A DNA stretch of 64,000 bases from Powellomyces hirtus (lineage: Eukaryota; Chytridiomycota; Chytridiomycetes; Spizellomycetales; Powellomycetaceae): positions 806,001 to 870,000 of the forward strand of contig JAHLKG010000002.1 in NCBI GenBank assembly GCA_025526995.1, written 5' to 3'. Position numbers and translations under genes: made by a program. A model generated the notes under the pieces. That model ran no database searches and was not told where the DNA came from. It was given only the letters and a program-made list of their open reading frames with translations. How positions within the stretch are numbered: position 1 is the stretch's first letter; each line of letters starts with the position of its first letter. Below are positions 28,527 to 41,170 of this stretch, piece after piece.

Positions 28527-28987
28527 GTCTTGTGAACGTACAGCGCGATATAGGTGATTCGAGCTATGCTAAATAGGATATGTGGAGTATGCTGCCGACG
28601 AAATGGGGCATGCAAGGGCGCTAACAAAATTCGGAGGACAATCTCTGGGGCAATGCTTACTCAGAAAGCCGTTGCTGCTACCTTGGTTTCGTTTTAGCTA
28701 CCACAATCCTGGTTGGCGAGTTTTTTGAGACTGTAACACAGTGGCTTGGCTCTTGGAAGCGGAATATTCCATTATTCAGTCATTGAAGCATAGACTGGCC
28801 CCAATGCAGGGGAAGGAAAAGGAAGTGCCCCGTGGTATTGACCTAAACAAGGCTACTTAAAATGACTGCAGATGGCTCATCAAAATGGGTAGATCGGTAG
28901 GTCTTTGATAACAATCTCAGCGTGGCACAATAGGGACAAACATGACAACATTATCCAGCTCGAAATTCGTTTGTGTTCCACATGTCC
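28527..28987. other. Intergenic region upstream of the ADC synthase gene
   Basis: About 460 bp with no convincing reading frame, repeat or RNA gene. It should contain the promoter of the PabA-PabB fusion on the minus strand. Confidence 0.4.
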
Positions 28988-29461
28988 TTATGCCAAGGTC
29001 ACGTTGTGTCCACCCTGCTGTTGAGAGTAGATGGCAACATCTACCATCTCCCACAATGCTGGGCCGACAAAGGTCGCGTGACAGAAACGCCCCGAGTTTA
29101 AATCCTTCGATATCTCGTATGGCGATTTGAGATCGTGCCAGTTTTTTTGTTGACCATCGCACAGTCTTATGTGGGTCAAGACATTTTTGAGTAAGCACAA
29201 ACTACACACGGCATTACGCTGTCACGTATTTCAAGGTGCTAATTCTTTCACTTAACACAACCGCATGATCACTCATCCGAAACCACGCCATCACTGAGGA
29301 CATCAATCAACGCTATCTACACTGACAATGGAAAGGAACGATTCTAGAATGAACCGGTCGGCCATGATTGCCTCCTCTTGATCTTTGATATCCATAGTTT
29401 CTATCACAGATCCATACGTTGAAAATCGTTTGGCTAAAGATCCTCGGGGTTCCTCAGGCAT
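28988..29461 (-). CDS. Tentative two-exon small gene, possibly a gene remnant
   Basis: Exons 29461-29321 (MPEEPRGSLAKRFSTYGSV...) and 29218-28988 join in phase 0 across a 102-nt GT-AG intron to give 123 residues. Both exons have coding-like codon use, and the C-terminus, GPALWEMVDVAIYSQQQGG, resembles the last helix of Gfo/Idh/MocA oxidoreductases (often like ALVEAIYRSAREG). However, the nucleotide-binding N-terminal domain of that family is absent. The ATG is only 28 bp from the stop of the upstream same-strand gene, which is tight for separate genes. It may be a short unknown gene, a truncated oxidoreductase, or part of a longer transcript. Splice sites are inferred from frame only. Confidence 0.35.
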
Positions 29462-29488
29462 TGTGCGTTTGATAGTAACGACAGTCTC

Positions 29489-29950
29489 CTAAGCTCCTGC
29501 GTGAAACCACGTCCACAATAGTATTCCCCCAACGACAAAACAGATGGTGGCTGGCCAACATCCAAGTCCGGCAGCCCCGATGGATTGACACAGAGAAAAC
29601 AAACTGCCGGCGGCGACCGCACCGCCGTAACAGACAGACTGAACGCCCGCAGCAACCGACCCTGCCACCACGCCGCCTCCGCCGAATCCGAGACAAGCTA
29701 CCATCGCCAGTACAATGATAAGGGCGACGAGACCGCCGAGAATGAAGTGGAACGCAGGAGACGACATGACTTGGTCAAAGGTGGGGAGTGTGACGTTCCA
29801 GTGAGGCAAGGTGATGTTGTGCAGGGCATCGGGAAGAGTTACATTTGGAAAAGTGATGTTTGGGAAGGTAATGTTTGGCCAACTGGCGTCAGAGAAGCTG
29901 GTGTTGGAGTGGTTAAAGTCTAAGAGTAGTGGGATCTGGTAGGGCGCCAT
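29489..29950 (-). CDS. Ifi-6-16/ISG12-like small membrane protein
   Basis: Single exon, 153 residues. The N-terminal ~70 residues carry repeated PNITFPN-type units with about seven N-x-S/T glycosylation sequons, but no clear signal peptide. A hydrophobic helix follows (FILGGLVALIIVLAMVACLG), then a Gly/Ala/Ser-rich stretch: GVVAGSVAAGVQSVCYGG and AVAAGSLFSLCQSIGAAGLG. This matches the interferon-induced 6-16 (IFI6/IFI27/ISG12) pattern of GI-x-AGS-x-A followed by AAGS-x-x-x-x-x-QS-x-GA-x-GL. A last hydrophobic segment ends the protein. In animals these proteins are at mitochondria, ER or nuclear envelope and affect apoptosis or viral replication; no role is known to me in fungi. It is divergent from the tyrosinase gene. 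Confidence 0.7.
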   Translation of the reverse strand: MAPYQIPLLLDFNHSNTSFSDASWPNITFPNITFPNVTLPDALHNITLPHWNVTLPTFDQVMSSPAFHFILGGLVALIIVLAMVACLGFGGGGVVAGSVAAGVQSVCYGGAVAAGSLFSLCQSIGAAGLGCWPATICFVVGGILLWTWFHAGA

Positions 29951-30270
29951 TATTGGTCCCTGAAGGGCTGAAAGCCAAGGCTGTTATGGGGAATGAGCTG
30001 ATTGTATTGATGATTGGCAGTCACAGTGGACGGAGACCTCCGGCAAGGACAGGGAGTCTATGTTGCTATGTAAACTCTAAGTGCGCACCGGAGAGGCTCA
30101 AGACTTTGAATCAGTGTGGCGCAGCATACCAAGTCTCATGTCATTCCCGACTCTCCCCAACAACAGGCCGGATATCTTTCAATCAATCCACAGTCCCCAA
30201 TTGTTATAAGGACAAACAACATTTCACCTATGGACGGGGTTAGTGATTCTTCCATGAGAAATCCACTTCC

Positions 30271-30313
30271 TCAGGGTATACTCAGGTTATACTCAGGTTA
30301 TACTCAGGCTAGC
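30271..30313 (+). repeat. 11-bp tandem repeat upstream of tyrosinase
   Basis: About four units of TCAGGTTATAC (the first with a one-base change, the last partial: TCAGGCTAGC) lie in the 800-bp divergent region between the Ifi-6-16-like gene and the tyrosinase gene. They may be binding sites or a simple minisatellite. A (CT)n run lies at about 30503-30525, closer to the tyrosinase start. Confidence 0.8.
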
Positions 30314-30686
30314 TCTTGCAAGCAGGCGAGAAGGCTCTTTGATTGATGGACTCGAATCTGAATTCGGCATGTTGTTGTTGGCACAGCCACTTTTCGCAGC
30401 CACTGCGGCTTTGCGGCCATTTGTTGTCTTTTCTCTTCTTTCTTCATGCGGCTCGCGTCTCTTTCGATTTACGCGTTCTGTGACTGTGCCATCCGTCCAT
30501 CTCCTCTCTCTCTCTCTCTCTCTCTTTGCTCAGCCCGCCCGCTGCCTTGATGTGTTGCAACATGGAAGATGTTCACCTGAGAGGTTGAAGCTGTCGTGTC
30601 TTTCGCGCTGAGCCATTTCGCCCCCCCTTTGCCCCTGCGCAGCAATGTCCATACCAGCCTTGTTTGACCTTAGTAGAAAAGCTCTC

Positions 30687-30694
30687 ATATAAGG
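30687..30694 (+). promoter_or_regulatory. TATA-like element of the tyrosinase gene
   Basis: ATATAAGG lies 56 bp upstream of the tyrosinase ATG at 30750, a plausible spacing for a core promoter TATA box with a short leader. It is the best TATA-like match just upstream of this gene. Motif and position only. Confidence 0.45.
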
Positions 30695-30749
30695 ATAATA
30701 TGCTGCTCACACACCCACCCATGTCCACACGCAAAGAACCTAATTCGCA

Positions 30750-32569
30750 ATGGTCAAACTGACCAACCTCCTCACCCTCCTGCTGCTCGCTGCCACGGCA
30801 ACTTTGGTCAATGCTCAAGACCCGGACGGAGACCAACCCCGTGAGGACCGAAACAGAGACGACCGCCCAACGCGCAATAACGAACGCAATAACGACCGCA
30901 ATAACGACCGCAATAACGACCGCAACAATGACCGTAACGAACGCACCGGAATTCGCCCAGGCTCCTCGGGCTCCCCTTCTTCTCAGCGTCTGTCCAACCT
31001 TGGCCAGTGCACGGCGCCCAAGGTTCGCAGAGAGTTCCGCGAAATGCCTGATGGCGAAAAGCAGGCGTATATCGATGCAACCCTGTGCCTCAGAGACCCC
31101 CAGAGAAATCCCTCCGTTTTGAACATTGGTAGTCCATCCATGTATGACGACTTGGTCTACGTTCACGCAGAAGGGTCTCGGACAATGCACAACACGGCAT
31201 CCTTCCTCCCCTGGCACCGGCAATTCCTCGGCGTCTTTGAATACTGGTTGAGTTCGCGCTGCAATTACACCGCCGGGATTCCCTACTGGGACTGGAGCAC
31301 AGATTCTCAGGCACCGGAGCGTTCTCAAATTCTGGACCAGAGGTGGTTCGGTGGCAACGGTAGACGTGGCGATCGTTGCATTACGACAGGCCAGTACAAA
31401 GATGTCGAGATTGCTTTCCCGCCAGAGCGATCGTCAAGATGCATTACTCGAGAGTACAACGATAACGGGAATGCTGGTCGACTGCCCAGCTTCCCGTCCT
31501 ACCAGGCCATCACAGAAATCTTGGAACTATCTCAGGACTCGTACGACGAATTCCGCATTAGGTTGGAGCAGGTGCCGCACAATGTTGTGCACACTTCAAT
31601 CGGTGGCGATATGAACGCAGTCCGATACTCTACCAATGACCCGCTATTCTGGCTTCATCACTGCAATGTGAGTCTTGTGTATACATATATCTTGATGCGT
31701 GATATCTCTACTTACAAGTCCTTATGACACAGATCGATCGCCTATGGGCCGTATGGCAGGTAGAGCACCCTGAAATTGCCAACACTTTCAATGGCCCTCT
31801 CACTCGCGGTTCGACCGACCATGGTGCCACCTCGGACGATCTGATGCAATTCTTCAACATATATCCGGATGTCGCTGTTCGCACTGCGCTCTCCACAACG
31901 GGCGGTGATATCATGTGCTACACGTACAGCAACAGTATCGTTCCGGACTCTGTTCAATCTCGCCGTGTTCAATCACGGAGCAACCATCTGAGCTTTGCAG
32001 CTTGGCGGGCAAGCAGGGGCCCTCACCGCTCCAGTGCTCAGTTCACACCCAACGAAGAGGAACCCGAGTCTGGCTATCGCGGCTCACCTGAGGACCCTCG
32101 TACGCCCGACACGTACGACCGAAAGGACATGTACAACTTGCGACACGTACCCCCCATTCCAACAGACTTTCTTCGCACCATGCACTATTCTGACGAGCAG
32201 ATTGCGGATGTGCGCGAGAACGAAGCGCTCTACCGTGACTTTATCGATTACGTCAACGCCGCTGCTGGCTTTATTTCAGACAACGCGTTGGAGTACATCG
32301 AATCCGCCAGCGGCTACCGCAGTGCCACGGCAGATGAGGCTGCTCTCCGGGCAACACTGACGAAGATGTTGTGCAAAGCAGCAAATGCTGTGCTCCGTAA
32401 ATTCCACGTGAAATTGGACAAGGTCGTCAGCATCTTTGATGCGATCCGCGATGCTGTTGATGACGACGATGAGGAGGATGACGACAAGGTCCCGGGCAGA
32501 CAAACTAGATTGGGGGGGCTTCGAATGATTGCAAGACCGATTGCAAACGCGTACAAGATGCTCCTTTGA
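30750..32569 (+). CDS. Secreted tyrosinase (type-3 copper oxidase)
   Basis: Exons 30750-31667 and 31733-32569 give 584 residues. A signal peptide (MVKLTNLLTLLLLAATATLVNAQ) is followed by an Asn/Arg/Asp repeat tract coded by a DNA minisatellite. The copper A site is visible in VHAEGS and MHNTASFLPWHRQFLG. The copper B site is in PHNVVHTSIGG and DPLFWLHHCNIDRLWAVWQ, which the intron interrupts just after HHCN. Tyrosinases oxidise phenols to quinones, for melanin or cross-linking. The C-terminal ~250 residues beyond the core contain a DDDDEEDDDK acidic run and could be a cleavable inhibitory extension, as in many fungal tyrosinases; I cannot assign a domain. The gene is convergent with HEM4. Tandem repeats and a TATA-like element lie upstream. 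Confidence 0.93.
30873..30932 (+). repeat. 12-bp minisatellite coding Arg-Asn-Asn-Asp units in tyrosinase
   Basis: Five near-identical 12-bp units (CGCAATAACGAC and variants) in frame just after the signal peptide code for repeated R-N-N-D/E. The unit length is a multiple of three, so copy-number change would not break the frame. Confidence 0.9.
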
Positions 32570-32800
32570 GGTTCTCACTTATTGCAAATAGCTTAACTTG
32601 TACATTTGCCCGCATTCTTATACTCGACTGATTTTCCATATGATTGTATATACATTTCATCAAAGCCAATTGCTCGTGCTTTTCACCTTCGACTACCCAT
32701 CCCCTTGTTCCGAGGCTGCACCGGGTGAGGACTAATTAGCGAAGGCGGGGTAGTAGGATCCCCCTATGTAACCTCGGAATGAGAAAGCAGCATCAGGTAT

Positions 32801-33814
32801 TTACATTGCCGCTTTGCTCTTGGAAGGGCAAGTGCTAGCATGCTCTGAAATCGCTGCCAGAAGGTTCTCCGCGCACGGCTTCAGCGCCTCAGCTTTGACA
32901 ACCTCCCCCATCTCCACTAATCTCCCAGTTGTAGTGGGACCTATGGTCGCAAAGCGGAACTTTCTATAATGCTTGCTTTCACATAGCACCGGCAATGCAA
33001 TGTCTACGCCCGACGGACTGAAAAACACAACATACGGCTCCACGTTCTGCTTCTCGCCATGGTGGTAGCCCTCCTCAAAAATCATCTGCAGGCATGCCGC
33101 CAAATCCTGTGGGAACGCATTTGATTGGCGGGTGCCGTAGACTATCATCTTCTCCAGCGGAAAGCCAGCATCTTTCAGACGGGTTGGAAGTACGTCCCGA
33201 GCTTTATCGCCTGCCAAGAAGAGGAACGAAGCGGGATGATCAACATCCCCACTTTTGCGTTGCGCATGATGAGCGATGATCATGTCTGAGAGAGTTTCGG
33301 CATCGCCAGCACTCTCGCCATGCACATTGGCGAAGCCCAATTCGCGCGCAGCGGATCCTGTTGCTTTGCCGACAACCCAGATCGGTTTCGCGCGCCATAA
33401 TAATATCCGATTTTCATGCTCGGCGTTGGGGAATGCCGGATTCACATCGTGGGTCATATCCGCAAAAGCATCCCGTAACGCCGCTATCCCACGAGCGCTG
33501 GTCACTAGGATGCTATGAAAATCCTGCTCCCGTGTTTGCAAGAGTGACGCGAGTGGCGTGGGCGTTCTTTGGAACGACGGTGAGGTGACGGAAGGTGGTG
33601 AGATAGCTTCGGATGGAGATGGGAGGGACGCATTGACACGTCCATCTGTGGTGGTCAGAACTGGAACAAAGTACGGAATGAACCCCGCGGCGTGAAAGGT
33701 CTGCGCGTAATCAGAGTCCGGAGAGGCTTTTGCAATGGTTGAGTTCTTGGCTCGGAGTAATATGACCGGAATCCCCCGAGGAGCTGATGTGTGCGTGTCG
33801 GTGCTTTTTGTCAT
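32801..33814 (-). CDS. HEM4: Uroporphyrinogen-III synthase
   Basis: Intronless, 337 residues. The enzyme closes hydroxymethylbilane to uroporphyrinogen III with inversion of ring D, in the cytosolic part of haem synthesis. The sequence shows the bilobed fold: IPVILLRAKNSTIAKASPDSDYAQTF with a FHAAGFIPYFVPVL strand at the N-terminus, FHSILVTSARGIAAL, WVVGKATGSAARELGF with the ESAGDAETLSDMI segment, FLFLAGDKARDVLP, VVFFSPSGVDIALP and FRFATIGPTTTGRLVEMG near the C-terminus. A Pro/Ser-rich insertion (about 33560-33640) lies between the first strands and helix, longer than in bacteria. It is divergent from SKI3 (238 bp) and convergent with the tyrosinase gene. Confidence 0.93.
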   Translation of the reverse strand: MTKSTDTHTSAPRGIPVILLRAKNSTIAKASPDSDYAQTFHAAGFIPYFVPVLTTTDGRVNASLPSPSEAISPPSVTSPSFQRTPTPLASLLQTREQDFHSILVTSARGIAALRDAFADMTHDVNPAFPNAEHENRILLWRAKPIWVVGKATGSAARELGFANVHGESAGDAETLSDMIIAHHAQRKSGDVDHPASFLFLAGDKARDVLPTRLKDAGFPLEKMIVYGTRQSNAFPQDLAACLQMIFEEGYHHGEKQNVEPYVVFFSPSGVDIALPVLCESKHYRKFRFATIGPTTTGRLVEMGEVVKAEALKPCAENLLAAISEHASTCPSKSKAAM

Positions 33815-34052
33815 CGCTCGCAGTTTTGCATGACTTTATGACGGTCGCGAGTCGCAACAACTAGGAGCGGATGATACTGTCAATGCAAACGAGTGACGGC
33901 ATCACCGAATGGTCGGAATGTTCCCAGAATTTCGGTACCGGTTGGTGAGTCATTCAATCGGGGGAGATCCTTTTGACATTTGACATTTCCAAACTGTCGC
34001 TCGAACACCCTGTTCTCTCGGGATAGGTAGCAGAGTAGAGTGGTTACATGCG

Positions 34053-37000
34053 ATGAGCGTAGTTAAACGACTGCTCAAAAGCGCCCGCGAGGAAATCGGC
34101 AAGAAGGACTTTGAACTCGCCAAAGACTACTGTCAGCAAATTTTGGACATTGAAGAAGAGAACTACAACGCCCTGGTGTTTCTCGGGCTTGCGGAACAAC
34201 ATTTGAACCACCCCACAGACAGTGAGAAAGCTTACAGCCGAGCGGTAAAGCTCAGTCCTAGCAACCCGCTTGCGCTTCAGGTAGATTGAACTTCTGTCGC
34301 TGCTTTCAATGTTTGGGCGGAGCAGCTGATAAGGAAGCTGGGGATCAGGGGTTGGCCAACTTGTACACGCAGGGTAATGATGAGAGTCTTGCGCGAACAT
34401 GGGAAGCGCTTTGTGATTTATATAATGAGAGGTATCCTTGTTAAACGCGCGGAATGGTGAATGCAACCGTAAGTCGGCTTAACGAAGTTTGCCACGCAGC
34501 AAGGACGGTGCGAAAGTCTTGGACCTCATCAACAAGTTGACTGAGCTCTTTGAAAAGAACGGTCAGCTTTTCAAGGTCAGTATCAGCGCTTGGTCTTCCT
34601 TGTGCAGCATCGCCTAAACCGTCTGTCTCTCGCAGGCAGTCAATGTCCTGAAGGCACTGGCCCCAGGAGGAAAGTACCACGATGTGTGCTCGACATTAGC
34701 ACTACCACCGCTGGAGCTGTGGCGACGCATTGCAGCATTGCAGGAGAAACATAATGAAACAACTCAAGCAAAGGAGGTTGAGGCTCGGCGACGGAGACTT
34801 GGTGCAGATACCGTCGATGTGATCCGAGAGAAGGTGGAACGAGAGGTGTTATTGGCATCCGAGGTGAATAGAAGATTACCAATCAGAAAACGATTCCTTA
34901 ATAGCCGTTAGGATGCTAACGCTGCTGTCAGCTTGATAGCACGTACGAGCAAATTCTACTGTCAATTGACGAGGATTCTGCAGACATGGCGCTGAAGTAT
35001 CTGGAATACCTTGACCGGAAAATATTATATGTGGAACTTGAGGAGCGGAGCAAGGTATGTTTCGGAGCCGGACGTGCCAGCGCTTCTCTTTGTGCTCATA
35101 TAACCTTCCAGATTCATACCCGGATGGTATCTTTGGCAGAATCACTCCATTCTCAAAATGTGAAATCCCCTGTGGCTCTGGATGTTCTATTGAATAGCCA
35201 AGATGTCTCCATCGGTATGTCTACTTTGCGAAACGCGCGCGGACAATTGACGCTGTTCTGATATGAGTGATGTAGGCGATTATGATGTTGATCTGCTTAC
35301 AACTGTCCGCGATGCTTCGTGTGGGAGCATTTCCGATTTCGCCGATGCTTACCTCAAGTGGCGGCTGGATGGGGATCGTGCTGGTGCTCTAACAGAGCTG
35401 CGTGTAAGATGCTCAATGCTAACGATGCTCGAATGTTCGTCAAGTCGCTCATTTGGGTTATAGGCAGATCCTGCGAAGCATGCCACATCTTTCATTGCGC
35501 AATGGCTATTGGGAGAAATATATCTGGACCTTCGCGACTATACTTCTGCTGCAACCGTGTTTTCGAGAGCTGTGCACCTAAACACGCTGTACAGCGAACG
35601 AACTGGACATCAGCGAGTGGCGTAAGTCATATGCAGCGGCAGCTACTTGTCGCACGAGCTGATCGTCTCGAAATTAGTGTGACAGCATCGCTGAATCTGA
35701 GCTTGGCGCGGGCGTATCATATGGCTGGAACCCGCACGTTGCCCGAGGCGCTATCTCTCTACAAGGCGGTGGTGCAACAAAATTTCAAGAGTGACGAGGG
35801 ATTGCTCGGCTTAGGATCGGTTCTGCGCGACATGGGGAAATTCGATGAGGCGATCCGGTGCCTTGAAAAGCTGGTGCCGACGGAACGCTTTTCTCATGCT
35901 GCCAAGTCAGAGCTGGGATGGGTCCACTTTAAGAAAGGGGAATATCAGCAAGCCATTGACCTGTTACAGGATGCGGTGGATAAGAAGGCCGATGCTACAA
36001 ATCTCTTTCGACTGGGGAGGGCGTATTGGGCTTGGAATGGTACGTGTACACTGACGCAGGAGTACAGGATATCACGTATTTACAGATATTCCTTTACCCC
36101 TCAGGCACATATCGTAGTAACAAGCAGTACTGCCACGCGGCTTGGCTGCGTGCCGCCAAACTCGACCCCGACAACGCGCCCGTGTTTGCGTTCCTTGGCC
36201 ATTTCTATGCCGAGGTCGAAAAAGACCAGGTCCGTGCGATTCGCTGCTATACCCGGGCTACATCGATCGATCCCGGCAACGAAGATGCAGCGCGGGCATT
36301 GAGTACGATTTGGCTGGAGAATAACGAGCGTGCGTCGGCCGAAAATGTGTTGAATGCATATCTCGCGCGACAACCGAGGTCGTCGTGGGGTTGGAGATTG
36401 CTGGGATCGTTGTCTTTGGTATGAACCGTCAATCATGACGACTGCTGAATGGCGAAAGACAATCTAATCGTGCCGATTACCAGGTAAATGAAAACAACGT
36501 TGCAGCCATAAGTCACCTGCAAGCTGCGCTGCGCATAGATCCAAAAGACACTCGATGTTGGGAAGCTTTGGGCGAAGCATACACATTGGAAGGCAAATTC
36601 GCTGCGGCGCTAAAAGCATACGGTCGAGCCATCGACCATGAGCCGGACTCGGCGAGTCTTTACTATCAAGTCGGCATTCTGAAACAGAAGCTCGGGCTTT
36701 TTGGTGATGCGATTGAAAGTTTCCGCCACGCTCTCTCGTTGACTGCAACCGCCGCCAATTCCAACAATCGTCACTTGCCTACCATCCAAGGCCTGTGCGC
36801 CAGTCAGCTTTCAGAAGCGAAGCGGTTGTTTGAAGAAGGGGCACATGGACAATGTGCACAGCTGTTGGGGGAAGCGCTCGAGTACACTGTACAGGCATTG
36901 AAGGAAAACAAGATCCATTCGTTTGCAAAGATATTGGGAGATATCTGTCTGGCCTACAGAACCCTGGTTCCTGCGCATGCCGAACGGGTGGACAAGAGCG

Positions 37001-39779
37001 CTATTCAGGGCGCCCTGGTGGTGCTCAACTCGGTCGTCGAGATTCCAGAGAGCGATCCAGAATTGTCGGCTGACGCAAAAACGTACGAAAGTCTTGATTT
37101 GATCCTGTGTTGTTCCACAACGGCATACAAGGTTGCACTTTCGCTGTGCGGACCAGTGAAATCGGACAATATAGCAACGGTGGCAGCTGGGTATTGGAAT
37201 GACCTGGGGCTTGCGTACTTTTATCGGTCAGAGTCCCGATTTCTTGACGACGACGCTTCCAAGGCCCTGAAGAAGAAACTGTCGGATCATGCGATCGCGT
37301 GTGCCAAGATGGCCATTCAGAAAGAGCCGCGGAGTGAGCTGTACTGGAACGCCCTTGCCGTGTATCACCTTCGGACTAATGCACGGTTGAGTCAGCACGC
37401 ACTGATCAAAGCGATCGAGATCAATCCTTCTGTAAGTGTTTATGAATCACCTTTACCTGGTTTCGCATTCTGACCAATTTCCTGCTGACACGTGTAGAGC
37501 GCCCCGTTATGGACCAATCTTGGATTCTTGTATTTGAGGGAAAAAGACCTGGACCTGGCCCAGCAGGCATTCTCAAGAGCCCAGTTTGTCGATCCAGAAT
37601 GGGGACTGGGATGGCTGGGTCATGGACTGGTGGCTGAAGGCTCTGGCAAAGATGCCTTGGAGTACTTCGAACAAGCATTTGACCTGGGTACGCACATCGC
37701 ATTGGAAATCAATTACGCCTATCCGAGGGCTCTGCACCGCCACGCTGTGGTGTCAGGGCAATCTACTCCGGGGACAGCTTCTCTGTGCCTGTACAAATAC
37801 ACTCAACAGCGCCCGTTGGACTGGGCTGCTCTCAATCTCCTTGGCCTTTGTCTGGAAAGGGAGAAGCAGTACGGCCGTGCAGCAGAAAGTTTCACGAAAG
37901 CACTGCGAGCCCTGGATTTGACAACTGTGCCCGCGGAAGGCAAAGCATCACATTGTCACAACATCACCGAAAATCTGGCCCGTGTACTGTGTTCGGCGGG
38001 GCACTACGCGCAAGCCACCGAGTGCTATGGACTGCTGGCATCGTTGGGCGCTGGCGACACCTACACCCATTTGAGCAACGGACTTGCGCTGTCGTTTGAA
38101 GGCCGGTTGCAAGAAGGGTTGGCCGTTTTCGAAAAAGCTCTCGAGACGGCAGCTTCAGCTCCAGCTTCTGAGGATGCAACCAAGGTCGCATTGCTGAATG
38201 ACGTGACGTTCACCCTGGCGCAGGTCTTGTATGCACTTGCGAGCGAACAGCATCAGGATTTGGCTAAACAGCAGCTCCTGGCTTGTATCACGAGAACACC
38301 CCAGCATATCAAGGCGCTGATGGCGTTGTGTGCTTTTGGGCTTGTTCGGCAGGACGGAAATCTTGCTCAGAGCGCTGCTGCGCAGATATTGAAGCTGACG
38401 CCGGAAGCTCTGGGTGATCATGATGCGGATGCTGATCGTTTGTTGAGTGCGTTGTTTGCAATCCAGGTAATAATGACTTACTTCGACCCAACTCACCACT
38501 AGAGTTTTGGCGAGGGAACCATAATGACACATGTTCGTCCGTAGGGCAATATGGCGGCAGCCAAGGGCTTCATTAGCAAGTCATTACACCGTAGTCCATG
38601 GAAAGCAGAGCGATGGCAGCGTCTAGCTGAATTCCTCTACCAGTATGTCAACCGTCAGAAATCACCTCATCTTCGCGACCGCATACTGACATCTGATAAA
38701 TAGGCGATCGCCCGATGGAACTGCTGCTTTGACGACTGCAGAGTCGGCCTTGCGTCTTACGTTCGCAGGCGCGGAAAGCACCGATCTTCGGGCAAACGTG
38801 CTCATCACGTCCGGGATGGCAGAGTTGGCGGTCGGTTCTCTGCGCACGCGTAGCATGAGGAGATCCGCGCGGAGTAGGAAGTATTGCATACAGAAAGCTG
38901 TTCGAACGTCACCAAGCGACCCGGCTGCGTGGATGGCGCTAGGAATTCAGACGAGGTCTGAGCTGGCATCTGTGACCACTGGTTCGGAGCTGAAGAGTGA
39001 TACCAGTCGAAAGCTCAACCACATCTCAAAACGAGTGGGGGAAGCAACAGCTGCTGTTGCCGGGTCTAAACAGAAGCAGATGCAGTCAGGCAGCTACGTC
39101 AGCACCAAGCAAAAGAATCGAGCCTCGACAGCGATGGGTTGGGCGAATCTCTTGATTGCAGACTCGCTGGTTGTGGAGGCGCAGCTGTCCCAGGCTGAGA
39201 AACCCGATGTCGAACGGGTGCGCACCGCAAGCGCTTTAGTCTCATCTGTTCTGGAGCTGAAAGACCCGTTGCTGCACGGATACGCATATAATGTGTTGGG
39301 TAGAGGCTTGCGTGTAGCAGGCGACATACAGGGTGCCGCCCAGGCTTTCAAGCAGGCGTTGGCTTTAGGATTTGGATTCGAGGTAAGGATGATGAGACAT
39401 TGCATCGCCGGCACGTGTGTGTCAGACTGACCGTTGCCATCAACAGGACCTTGCGGCATTGTACAAAACGCTCGGTCTGGACCGCGCCAGCGAGATGTGT
39501 CTGCGGCATGCGCTGACTGCCAAGTCCTACGTCCACGCTCGTCAAAAGAGCCCGGTACTCCTCCGGCTGGCGATGCTCGCGTTCTCAGAAGCCAACATGG
39601 CTCTTGTCAATGAGGCTGTCAACGAAGGGCTGAAATTGAATCCTGGATCCACAGCAGGACGCTGTTTGCAAGCGTTGACCAATGCCCGCGCCAGAGACCA
39701 TGCGAAAGCACTCAAAATTCTCCGTAGTTTACCAGCCGATCCGTACGTTGCAGAAATGATTGAAATTGTATCGAAATAG
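34053..39779 (+). CDS. SKI3: Ski complex TPR scaffold SKI3 (TTC37/SKIC3)
   Basis: I place 15 exons: 34053-34280, 34334-34431, 34500-34575, 34636-34863, 34932-35054, 35112-35214, 35276-35403, 35464-35621, 35678-36039, 36105-36418, 36484-37431, 37498-38466, 38545-38642, 38704-39382, 39447-39779; total 1615 codons (1614 residues, against about 1432 in yeast and 1564 in human). Exon 2 could start at 34349 instead with the same frame. The N-terminus (SVVKRLLKSAREEI...ALVFLGLAEQHLN) and TPR units throughout (AYSRAVKLSPSNPLALQ; CWEALGEAYTLEGKFAAALK; LYWNALAVYHLRTNARLSQHAL; WTNLGFLYLREKDLDLAQQA) fit SKI3. The protein holds the Ski2 helicase and Ski8 and feeds mRNA to the cytoplasmic exosome. It is convergent with the reductase gene at 39885. 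Confidence 0.92.
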
Positions 39780-39884
39780 ATGGGTGTATATACATGAAAA
39801 CACGCTACGCAAGACTAAATCTGGGGGATCGATGTTGAGAGTGTGCGGCCCCCACACTCGATCGCGAATGTACAAGTTGGAAGT

Positions 39885-41170
<1,286 letters not shown>

